This document shows, piece after piece, positions 13,234 through 24,799 of a DNA stretch of 64,000 nt. The notes under the pieces are model-generated. The model was given only the letters and a program-made list of their open reading frames with translations, was not told the DNA's origin and did not search any database. Positions within the stretch are counted from its first letter, which is position 1. Every line of letters starts with the position of its first letter. The stretch is taken from assembly GCA_013398015.1 (NCBI GenBank), contig VZRR01002778.1, forward strand, positions 1,116,001 to 1,180,000. Direction: 5' to 3'. Position numbers and translations under genes: made by a program. This DNA comes from Oreocharis arfaki. Its lineage: Eukaryota > Chordata > Aves > Passeriformes > Paramythiidae.

Positions 13234-16200
13234 ACTTATACAATAGACACAGATAGAAAATGTATCTTTATATCTTTTTATGCATTTTATCTTCTCACAT
13301 TCATAAAATATGAAGTAAAATTAAATCTGCAGAAAAAAATACTTTTCATCTTCCTCAAATCTATCAATATCTACTTCCCTTTCACATTCGGCAAAATCTC
13401 CATAAATTAAAGCAAATTTAAAAAACTTAATAAATGTGGTTGTTTGCTGAGGTCAAATAACTCATATTCATATTAGCTAAGAGGGGGCTAAACCTGAAAG
13501 GGTTCATAAAATAACTTAGTGTCTAACCCTAATTATTGCAAACAAAGATCAAAAGAAAAGCTTATCAAAAGTGGAGACAGTTTATTTCCATCTTGGAACA
13601 AAGGACAAAAGACACAGTGTCTTGTCCTTCCTTTGAGGTTTCGCTGTCAGCTCCTTTCCACTCCCTTTCCTGATAGGCTGAAATATCTTGATGGCTGTTC
13701 TGTTGACTAAAACACAATAATCAATTCTGGGGAACATGTCAGCTACTTATTTTTATAACAGGAACAATGGAAATAGCATCACATTGTTAATAGAGGTAAA
13801 AGTGATTAAAAATACCCTTTTGAGTTTTCCTTTCTAGTTCCTATCATCACAATGTACTGGAATTGATCCAGAACAAACTATGACTGTAGGTACACACATT
13901 TTTACAGGAATCAGGGAACTTTGATTCATCTTTAGTCTATGAAGGAATGCTTGTCTTTTAAAGCTGCTGCTGTATGAACCAAGAATAACTAGTTTGCCTT
14001 TTAATGTATATATTTATTTTCTCAGATTACTATTTCAAATCTAAAGCAAAGAGGCACTTGTCTCTAAATTAGAGAGCATGTTTATTTCATTACAGTATAT
14101 GCATACACAGTCTATGTCAAACTGCTACAAATAAATCTGACTAAGAGCCTTTATTTGCTAACCCTGCGAATTGCAGAGCTGCGCTCTGTGACATCACATA
14201 CAGTTTGCATAGTAGCATGTACTCAAAATGATATTTAGTAATTAAGTACAGAATGAAAATGGCATCAAGCTCACAGATGGCATCTTTAAAAGATATATTA
14301 AACTCACGCATAAACTTCATAATATTTGCCTGGCTTACAAAGGTAGCATAAATTTCTCCAAAATTTTAAACAGGCACAGAAAATTTTGGTCCCTGTCCAA
14401 CAGAGAAATGCTATTGAGCACACCAATGTAAATATCCCTACTGTGTTTTTATTTCCTTATTAAAAAAATGAATCCCTGTGGTGATATTGAGGATATCATA
14501 TCCTGAATAAGCTTCTTGATACAAAGATGGCTAAGAAAAAGATCATTCAAATAGGTGAAACCAATTTCAGAGTTACAAAGATTAGATAAGCAGAACTTGA
14601 TGCACTCTGTTGAGACAAACCCCTCATTCAGTGCCAAGTATTATTAAAAATTCATTTTCTTAGCTGACGCATGGACTTTTCATGCAGAGAGACTATTATG
14701 AAAAGCCTTGCTGTTCTGATAATCTGTACTTTGATTTCTGGCATTATCAGCCAGATCAGAAATACTGAGTACAAGTGCCCAGAGGATAAAGCATCAGCTT
14801 TTCATTCTTGAGGAGATATGCTTAATGGAATGAGTTTAAGAGTTTCAAGTGAAGTGTGGCTGAGAACATAGAAATGGTGTGTGAAAGATCCTGAAAATTC
14901 ATCACCAAAAAACTAAGCACATGATCCTGCAAACATTTATTGCACTCCAGTTTCAATATACCCTTCAAACCAAAGAGAATTGCATACATGAATTTGTATG
15001 AATGAGGTTTAAATTCCTTTCCATCCTGAAATAAACAAAGTCCTTTCTAACCAAGGGACGATATCTTTTAAGCTGACAAACACTATTTCATGTCAAACAG
15101 AGCAACCCATCACTATTGTCTGGGCTTTCCATAATGCTCTGTAATACATTATAGAGTGGCTACAAAATGTTAGGTAGATCTCAGATTGGTTTAGATTATA
15201 CTCTGTGTGCTCTGATAATGTCTGTCCTAACATAACTAATTGCTATATAAAGCAATTCCAGCAGAAATTCATCAGAATACTTGAAGACCATTCTCTTTCC
15301 TGTTTCATTTAGTACATTTGTTCATATCCAAGGGTTGAGAGCACTGGATATCAAGTGGCTCCATGGAAGCATTAAATTCATTGCTAGATTTGTTTTACTA
15401 CAATTACAGATACAGTTTACTTGGTCACAGTTCACTCAGTCTGGCAGTGATCTTGTATCTCAGTCTTCCAATACCTACATTTTGATTTCCAGATTCTCAG
15501 TTCTTTTTAGAGAATCTAGGAACTCACCTTCCAGTTCCTCCCTTTGGTTTGTATGCTTTTCCCTCATTGGGGATCACTGTCCAACAGCTCTAGACCTAAT
15601 TTTCTGCCTCCTCTTTACCTGAGTTAGCGAAAGAATAGAAGATGAGGAAAAGATCTAAGGAAGGCACTTCTACCCCTTGCAATTGCTATTAGTAGAAGCT
15701 ATCCATAAAAGGGAAAAGAAGGCAAAGACGGAAATGGAAGGAAAGGAAATGCAAAAAAAAAGAGGTGGAGAAACTGGCAGTAGGTGAAATAAATACCCAG
15801 CATAGGTGCTACAGAAATGAAGATGAGAAATTCTTATTCAAGGTACAAAGCTTTTTATACGGCTTAGTGGGGGAAAGGGTGTTATCATAAGGCAATGCAG
15901 GAAGTTATTTTGCCCTTTATAAACAGATGGAGCACCCAAGAGTCCTAGGTTAGCTAAAAGGTTGCCTTGGTGGGCATTAACTCATTACCTCAGAAGCAAA
16001 TCTAAGGATGAACTGTCCCTGTTCTCATTCTGTATGCTAGACAAGAAGTTTCCCTCCTGGCTCAAATCTCATCATGAAGTCAGCTAACTTTGTGAAATGC
16101 AACAGAAATAGCAAAGGAGACAAGCTACTGAACGTTTCAGATACCTGTCTAACACAGAGGTGAACATCAGTTCAGGGATTTGGTTCATTTTTTACATATT

Positions 16201-19200
16201 TGCAATCAAATAATCTTCTTGTCTTTGATATAAGACCACATTCAAAACAGTACATGATTTCGGGATATCTGGCTCATAATTTTTTGACACGTGAGATTCT
16301 TGTACCCTAGGCCAAGTGACATGTGGCTTTTATTTCCAAATATTTCCCAAATACTTCAGTTCACTTCATCAGCTGAGAAATTCCGTATTCTAAACTGTTA
16401 ACATCTAAATTGTCAGGATATTTTTTATAGATTTTTCTTAGTGCTAACACAGATTAAGGAGCTGAGAGGCAAACTTAGTTTCTTAGGTCTTAGGTAATTG
16501 AGTTTGTAAGGTCAATATGACATGCACGACAGATTCTAAGAATCTACTGGTAAATCAGATGGAAAGTTCTGCACATACACCTTTCAAGCCATTGTTCATA
16601 TTTCCTGACTAAAAATCAGAGGCCAGGAGCAATGTTAATCTTGAGATCTGTAGTGGGAAAAAGTAAAGATTCCTCAGCAAAGAAAATTGAGAGTATTTCT
16701 GTACTCTAGTGCTGCTAATGAGAAATCCAATTCTACTGAGTGATGTAAAGGCTCTTGTTTCAAAGAAGGGAAAGTTCTGGTTTGAGCATGAAAGGTTCAG
16801 GATGTCCTTTCACTGTTAATCACTTCTCCCATTGATCCTAGCACAGGTATGTTCCTGGCTGCCTTGAACTCTCTGAAGCTGTGATCAAACAAAAAGCACA
16901 TTAGGTCAATGAAATTTTTTTTCCCTGCATTATTTTTCTCAAGATGGATCCTTCTTATTTTAAAGTTCAAGACCAGGAATGATCGAAATCCTTGTTAGCA
17001 CTGCATCCTATAAATAATGTTGTTCATAGTTTTAACTGGGGCCTATGAAGAAATAATCAGGTTCTATATCTACTTAAGGCTTATTGTTTTGTACTACCCA
17101 TCATATGTACAAATGAATCTTCAGTAAAATCACCAGAAGCAAAAGACCCAGAAAATCCAATGGCAAAAATATTTTAAAAACATCAGAGTATTTGTTCCAT
17201 ATGTATAACTTTTTAGATGCCCATAGAGCACATCACATCACTGTGCAGCTGGCCACTTGGTGGTCATGGAGAAAGAAAGGGGTTCTTCAGAATACATTTG
17301 CTGCTATACTAAAGGTGTCATACAGAAATGTGAATCATTTGATACAGAATGAAATAAGATAAACTTTGCCTGTTATCAATTTCTTGTGTCCAACAGTAAC
17401 TCCAGTAGATGCTTAGCTCATGCAAATTACTATGCAACCACAGGTTTTAAAAAAGACCTACTACAACAGGAGAGAATCTGTTTGAATTCATAGCATGTTT
17501 GATTTAAAATAATGGAGAGCAAGTATCGAGATTATTTTGTTGCTATACAGGCAGAACTGTTGTAAAATTTAATATAATAGCATGGTAAATTCAGTTTATC
17601 AGGTGTACTGGGCACAGAGATTTAGGTTAAAGCATTCTCCAGTCACTGCTGTCTTTGAATTTTGAAGTCGAATGCAAAAAAAAAGACATTTCATAATATG
17701 AGAGAACCCTGATTTTTTTTCTTTAGCAAAAATAATGCTTTTTCATATATTCCTAGTAATAAGAAATAGGGGTTTGGGTTTTTTTAAATTCAGAATGTAG
17801 GTATTTAAAAACTGCTCTGGGCTAAGATCAGACATAAGAGATTTACCTCTCTAAAGAATTAACTAATTTACCATGTCTCTTTGTAAAGTGATATGAAGAC
17901 AAAAGTAAAACCTTAGAAACAAGGAGAGTAAAAAAGGTAGCCCTTCATAATGTGACAGTGTTGAAATATGAAAGCAAATGAACCACTTTCCATGTTTCTT
18001 TTTCTTGTGGTCATGTAACAGAATATGAGACTTTGTTTTTAAAACACGAAAGCTCCTATTAACGTGTCAGTCACTTCTATATATTGTATCATGTTCACAA
18101 ATAATATCATGCAATACTTTCACTCTGTAACATATGGGCATAAAAAGAGAAATGTAGCAAGAAGGAGGAGGAGCTAAACTGACCATCCATTTAGAAATCA
18201 TAATCCTAAATTTTAAAGTGATGAATGAGCACCCCAACAATTCTGTTACTCCTCCTAATTCTCATCAGGTCTTGAATCTGTTGATGAAGTCCAAACAGCC
18301 ACTTCTTTTTGCCTGATCCCCTCTCCTTGCTATTGCTGGCTCTCATTCAAGTCAGGATCACATTTATCTGAGCAATATACACCTAATAAATCTCCAACTC
18401 AGTTTGTTCTTGCTGGCATGATAGCTAGCTTCCCCCTCCACTTCTCTTGTCTTTCCTCAGACATCATTATGGGTGTTGACACTCTAGCAAGTTACTTAAG
18501 GTGCTCTTAAGTAATTGTCTACATGTACACATCTCCCAGTAAAAGGCATGGTAATTGCTGCTATAAGCTGGTTTTCAGTTACAATAAGCAAGAGCATGAG
18601 CATGGACAATGAAAGAAGCAGCCAAACTAGCAATCTGCAAGAGGATTTTTATTAGACATAAATAATAATAATCTCATACAGTACTTTCCACAGTACATCT
18701 CAAACACTTTGCAAAAGAGGCATGTGCTATTCTCCCTAATTTATCTAAGGAAAAATGAAATATGAGAAGGGGAACAGAAAGACCAAGGCTGTCTGATAAG
18801 TTAAAACAAGACTGCAGATAGGTATTTTGAGTCTCAGTCCACTGCGCTGTCAAGAACAGGACCGAGGATTATGAATCTATTATGACTTACACCAGACCTC
18901 ACTTTGCTCACTGGGCTTACTAACATGTGTTTTCCTTCTTCCCTGTCTCTGTAGCTTCACATGACATTAACAATAGCTACTCTCCATGCTGCAGTACCAA
19001 GCTAGTACCTCCCCTGATGAAAGCTGATGTGAAATTAGCCATCATGATGTATGTGTTACAGTTGCCATAGTTATCATGCTTTATTGACTCATGGGTTTAA
19101 AATTATTTCCTGAGTCCTGAAGATTTCCCCAAGGCTAAAACAGCAACAGTCTCTCACATAATGGGTCAACTGGTCCAGGTGGATGCATGTGCTTATTTCC

Positions 19201-21859
19201 TCCAGAGGAAATAAGTTTAATGAATATAGAGTTCATTTAGTAAAAAAGCCTTGGATCTCACAAGATGGAAGATGGATGTAAGAAAAAACTTGCTTTTGAA
19301 AAGGAATTTTTCCTTCTTCGTTATTTTTTTACTCAATATAATTAAAAATACCCCAAATCAACCAAAAAAAATCCCAAAACCTTTATTTCTCTCCCCTTTA
19401 CTACTTCTAACTCCAGCTGGGCACTGGATGGCTGACACAGTCTGTCCCAGGGTCTCATGCTGAAAAGTCTAGCATCTCATGTGTAATATAACAACACAGC
19501 TGCTTCATAAACCAATTTTTAGCCACTGTTTTGACATGTTTAAGGCATTAGTCTTTCAGTTTTCATCTACTTTAGTGGGCAACTTACATCTTGTTTAATG
19601 AAAGGTTACTCTTGTCTCTTTGTAAAAACTGACCTTTTTTCTTCATCAGACTGAAGGTCATGCATAAGCAGAGAATGAGGTTTTAAAAAATGCATCTTAC
19701 CACTGGAATACCTTGGAAACTGGTGGTTTTAAAGGCGGAAGGTAAAATCAATCTGCTTTAAAAATGAAGAGTGAAGAGCAGGTTGATTTAGTAATGATAT
19801 AGCTGCTGTCACAACAACACAGAGTGAAAACAAGAGCATTGTTCTGAAAAAAAAAAAATTCCCAGGCAAAAAAAAGTTGAACTATATTTCCTGCCACCAT
19901 TTTACACCATCATCAAGCTGCTCATCTTGTGCTGTCCTTCTCTCACACTTCATTGTACACTGTGATTTGTAAGCACAGTGGAAGAGAACCGGGGCGAGAA
20001 CTCAGGCACCAATATCACCTTTTAAATGACTCACAAAGAAAGGAGGGGGCTCAGAGACAACTCCTGGTGCCATGGAGCTCTGCTGCCACACAGCCACCAA
20101 GGCAATTACCACCACTACACCTAGGGATGGTGCCTTGGCCGTGACAAAACTTCATTTAAGCTTTCTCTAATGTAGTGTAACAGTCAGTCCCCTTAACTTG
20201 CATATCCATTAGGTCTCACTTACACAACCATTTTTACCACATGCATGCAGAGGTTTTAGTCCTGATAATTTCAGATTCAGATTCCTTTTTGTGAAGCAGG
20301 GATCAATTATGGATGATGTCTTTATCAGTAATTGTACAGTGCTTCTGAATCTTTCTAAATGCAAGGAAGAAGGACTTCTATGTGTCACAAGCCATACACT
20401 TACTCTGAATTACCTCTGAACTTTCATCACAGGTTGGAAATCGTAACTATGCTCCTCTAAGCACTTCTTCTAGACAAGGTTTAGTTTACCTACTTTCCCT
20501 ACTTTCTTGAACATTTAATTCATTTAGTTATTTTTGCAAAGGTGAATAAGCTTTTTAAGGTAAAAATATAGCTTTTAATTGAAGGGAAGACAGACCCATT
20601 AACAGCCGAAAATTCTGCAGTCTTTAAAAAATAAACTTTCACCTGTGACAGCATCTTAACCACAATATGGGAAAGATACCCTACATCTCCACCAAGTTCT
20701 ATAAACCAATGGTATTTCATGTAAGCTAAAGAGCTTATCCTATGTGTTTAAAATGGAATGAAAATCCTTATTTTCTCTCCTCCTATTTTATTTATCCATA
20801 TTTATATTTTATCGAATTCTATCTTGTCAAACTATTTAATTCTATTTTTATTTCTTATTCTGTTGTGCATTCATAGAATAGAGTCTTTCTTAAATACAGT
20901 GTGAATTTGATTATTTAATTTCCAGCCTGAACTGTTGAACTTACAGTGTTTGATGGCATTCAAAAGTAGGCAAAAGCACAGAGCTCTTTCCTCTTGTTTT
21001 AAAATAGCTATTTATATGGACCACAAAAAATAAGGCAAGGTTAATTTTCTTTATTGTTTTACTGTTTTAAAAAGGGAGAAAACACCCAACTGAATGTGGT
21101 CTGGGATTAGCTACACGAGTCTATTATACACGACAAGCTGATAACATTTCTAGTGGTGTTCACTTTTACAGGAAGATTTCTAGAGCAGAGAGCCCATAAA
21201 TTACAAGGGGTAGAGCAGCAGCTCTGTTTGTGCAATATACTGAATTTACTATGTATTTTGTTAGAAAGTACTTGGGGTAAATGCTTTCTTTCATTTTGTG
21301 ATTCTTCAGTAGGCGGAACCAGGTCTTCCCTTCTCTGGAAGCAAGGCGGTGTCAGCATCACTTATCTCTGCAAAGTGATAGTGCAAACACTCTTTGTCAA
21401 GAGGCCTGAACAATTACAGACTTCTTTAAGAAATTACTTTCAGTAAAGTCGAGTGCTAGAAAATTCAGACTTCATTATTTCACTGGCAATGGTTGGAACA
21501 TGAAAATCCTTTGGACTTTCAAAATATTATGTACAAATATACCCCAGTAGACAAGGAATCCAAGCTCAGAACCAGAGGCCTGGAAACTCAGTTTGAAACT
21601 CTCCATAATCTATCATGCTGTTGCTAAGAGGATATTAATACTAGCATTTAGAGTTGCAGTCATGTGTCTGACAATCCTGTATTTGTACCAGCAGGTCAGT
21701 TGACTAATTGTGAATTGGAACTTCTCTGTGTAGTGCACTATTTAGAAGAAAAAAGGAAGACAGGGGTACAGTTAACCATTAAGGCATTTGAGCCTGGGAG
21801 GGAAAGCAGAAGACAATCAAGTCCTTATTATTAGATGCCTTCCTGCGAATCACTCTCTT

Positions 21860-22560
21860 ATGGAGTTACAACAGAAGGAGAATTCACCTTTTAAACTGAG
21901 TAATTGTGCCTGACGGGCAACCCTTTACAATTACTTTACCATCCAGCAAGAGCTCATTGATTGCATTAAGGATAACAGTACTCCACGAAAACAATCCTCT
22001 TAGGCAGAGAAGGATTCCTGCTTCCAAAATCCTGTGTCTCTGTCAGGCAGCTGCCTGCTCTTTGAATAGCCAGAGAGATAAAGAAATAAAAATATTAAAA
22101 GCCAAAGCTCTCCTGATTTCACAACACTCTTTAAAGCTGGATGAGTGATTAGGGTGGTTGTAGCCTGTTAAACACCCATGCCTCAGGTGGAATGCTCCTC
22201 TGAGCACGTTTTACAGCGAATGTGAGACTGGTGCCTTGCTTCAGCTCCAAAAATACGCCTGCTTAAGCAGCCCTATAGAATTCCAAGTTAAAATGCAAGC
22301 CCGAGTGACTGTGTGTCTTCAGCAGGTGATAACAAACTACAATCAAAGCCTTTCTCTTTTAGATTACCAGCAAGAATCTAATCCAGGTCAGTGATAATCC
22401 TCCAGCATCTATTTAGCAACGATCCCAGCAGACAGACTGCTCCATCACAAAAGTCACTGCTTCTGACACGGCTGCAGAGACTGAACGAGGAGATTCGTCT
22501 TTTACTGTGGAAGCTAATTAGCTTTGCAAGTAGAATAGGAGTGCTGAACTAAAGCAAAAC
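21860..22560. other. Possible conserved non-coding block
   Basis: The block is free of simple repeats, with even composition and dense short motifs such as GCAGCTGCCTGCTC (E-box) and GAGCTCATTGATTGCATTAA. It sits about 2.3 kb upstream of the internal promoter. By eye it looks like enhancer-type DNA. No alignment was possible, so this is only a pointer. Confidence 0.2.
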
Positions 22561-24490
22561 TTAGTGTTTCATGGTCAGCATCATCATTCATTTGCTATTT
22601 AACAAAGTGGTAGAGGGGAGTATGATAACCCTTGATTTAATTACTGAGAGTTTCCCATCCTCTGTGTCTGGGACACACTTGTCAAGTATTCACCAATCTT
22701 ATCACTCATCCCTCTCAGAATCCTCAAACAAAACTTTGACTTCAAAATCTTGATTTGCAACTATTACACAACCCTCTCAATTTGGATTTTACTTCACGAT
22801 TGCACACATCTTTCATTTTTAGACTCCCTTTCACAATGCCAAGTCGTCCAAACCTTTCCCATTTTTTTCTGCGAAGTCCATTCTCTCCTCCTTCAAAAGC
22901 TTCCTGTGGGTCCTATACAAAAGCTTCCTATACAAAATGAAGGCTTGGTCCAGGAAGCAGCCTAGGCAGTCTGTGTTTACAGGAACAAACCCTGTTTTTT
23001 TACAGAGGGTATTAACTACTTGACACTTGGTGGTCTCCTGGTTCCAGCATTATTATTGTGATAGAAATGCCTTTGGGCCAGCATGTTTTCCTACATGTTA
23101 TTGGTATTTTTTTTTTCCTTTTTTTACCCCCTTCCTTTTGAGGATGCTTATTGAAGTATTTTTTTTTTCCCCTGGAGTTCAGGCTGAAAATCACACACAA
23201 AATGCAACCAGCATATTTCATCTCGTGAGGACTACTTGGACACTTACTAGTCTACCAGCTGCATAAAACTAAAGACAATACAGAGAGAAAGCCAATTAGA
23301 TTGGGATTACTTTGGCTGTTCAACAGCTGGGGCATAGGATATGTCTGTCTTCCCCATGCTAGAGTTAGGAATTAACGTTCTACAGGCCTGATCTATCTAG
23401 TAAACATATATCCTTACAAGAAACATTCAAAAATGAAGGTAAATGTGGCTATGCCAAAAAGTGCACAAGCCAGGTTAGATATGAAGAGGTAATTGATTAA
23501 GCAGGTAACATATGTAAAGTTAAGTTCGAAGATATAGTGCATTTCCATCCTCTTCTGGGCTATTAAAGTAAATTAATGACCTAAAGCTGTGCAGGGGTTT
23601 CCAGAAACAACACTATAATGGCCAACTGGCCACAGTTTGCAGCCTCTAGAAGGAGGAGATGTTTATTCTTCAGGAAATTGCCAGCTCAAGCATCACATTA
23701 TGTATACTTTATATCTGTATTCATAGCGCAGAAATGACAAGTGAATGTTAGAATAACACCGGTGAGTATAAAATATGATGTTGGCTTGGAAGAAAATGAA
23801 CCAATCATAATCTTTTACAGGGTCCAGATATTTTCAAATTTTCACAATACTTTTTTCCATGCTTATAGTTTTGCAGCTGTTCAAAAGTACCAGTTTTGTG
23901 CCATTTAAAAGTGCTGAATATGAGTGTCAACCAAGCAATAACCATTCAAAAAACCTTTGCAAGATGTAAAGGGGAATAAGTGGTGTAGGGAGCAGCTTCC
24001 AGACACAGAGCTATGAAGCCAGACTCTGCTTCACTATCTCCAAGACTTGCCTGTGGCTGTGCCGTGGTCCCCATAGGAAAAATGCTTGTTTTCCATCCAG
24101 GTTCAAACTGAGACTTTGATGGTGCTCAAGAATTCTAAAATTTCGCGGCACTCTTCAGCATGCTTTCTGGAGAGCATCCCCTGGCCACCCTGCACAGCTC
24201 GCTTCTGGCTGAAGGCTCAGCACCCCCTATGCCTTGGGCTGCTCAGGCCATTCCAAACCTCTCCAGTTCATAACACCAAGGAGGCATGCTGCCTTTTCAG
24301 CTAACTCTCTTCTCTACGTTTCCTGGAAAAAGCATTAAGAGCTTTGCTGACTTCTTTTTATAAACCTGGCCACCGCAAGAGCTGACAGCCACTAAAAACC
24401 AAAGGAACAAAAGGCACAGAAGCCTGTAGGTCGTCTTTGACCGCATTACCTCTGGTTTGTGTAATTCCCCTGGACCCCCGAGACGTGCAA

Positions 24491-24556
24491 CTGTGTGCAC
24501 GTTCATGTGTGTGCGCGTGTGCATGAGTGCGTGTGCGGTGTGTCCGTGTGTGTCAC
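24491..24556. repeat. GT/GC-rich alternating purine-pyrimidine tract
   Basis: A degenerate (TG)n run with CG and CA steps, for example GTGTGTGCGCGTGTGCATG, ends just before the CpG island. Alternating purine-pyrimidine DNA of this kind can adopt Z-form. Its position directly upstream of a promoter is suggestive but not proof of function. Confidence 0.75.
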
Positions 24557-24681
24557 CGTCCTCTCGTGTTTAGGGGCCGTGACCAGGCAGGAGCCGGCTC
24601 GTGCTGCGTGCCCGCGCTCGGGGGTCTCTCCGGGCGCGGCGGGGGCGCGGAGCGGGCCGGGGGCGGGGCGGCCCCGGGGGC

Positions 24682-24718
24682 NNNNNNNNNNNNNNNNNNN
24701 NNNNNNNNNNNNNNNNNN
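24682..24718. other. Assembly gap (37 N)
   Basis: Thirty-seven consecutive N lie in the GC-richest part of the promoter, 68 bases before the ATG. The gap may hide part of the 5'UTR or an upstream in-frame ATG. Its true length may differ from 37, so frame cannot be trusted across it. Dropout of GC-rich promoters and first exons is common in bird assemblies. Confidence 0.99.
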
Positions 24719-24786
24719 GGCAGGCAGGGACGCAGCCAGCCGGCCCCGCAGGCAGTCCCGCGGAGCCACCGCGGCCGGCGGAGACC

Positions 24787-24799
24787 ATGATCCTTACAC
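24787..24799 (+). CDS. DLC1: DLC1 short-isoform coding exon 1 (residues 1-4 and first base of codon 5)
   Basis: Thirteen coding bases, ATG ATC CTT ACA C, end at a consensus donor GTAAGC. Joined to the exon starting AAATCGAG at 37603 they read MILTQIEAKEACDW, matching the human short-isoform junction. The ATG has A at -3, a favourable Kozak context. Upstream the frame is open back to the run of N with no other ATG, so this is the only visible AUG start. Human isoform 2 carries eight extra residues (MCRKKPDT) before this Met, and no equivalent is visible here. The exon lies inside a CpG island, as expected for an alternative first exon. Confidence 0.9.

Larger units (their letters stand above)
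1..24490. other. Non-coding flank or long-isoform intron upstream of the internal promoter
   Basis: AT-rich sequence without any exon I recognise on either strand. Open frames reach at most 163 codons (minus strand, 8917-9408) and look random: biased composition, no known motifs, no splice logic. I looked for the long-isoform DLC1 exons that precede the SAM domain and saw none, so they probably lie upstream of this window. The region holds one CR1 fragment, (TG)n, (TA)n and (CAAA)n microsatellites, a 15-bp tandem repeat and a possible conserved non-coding block at 21860-22560. Confidence 0.7.
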
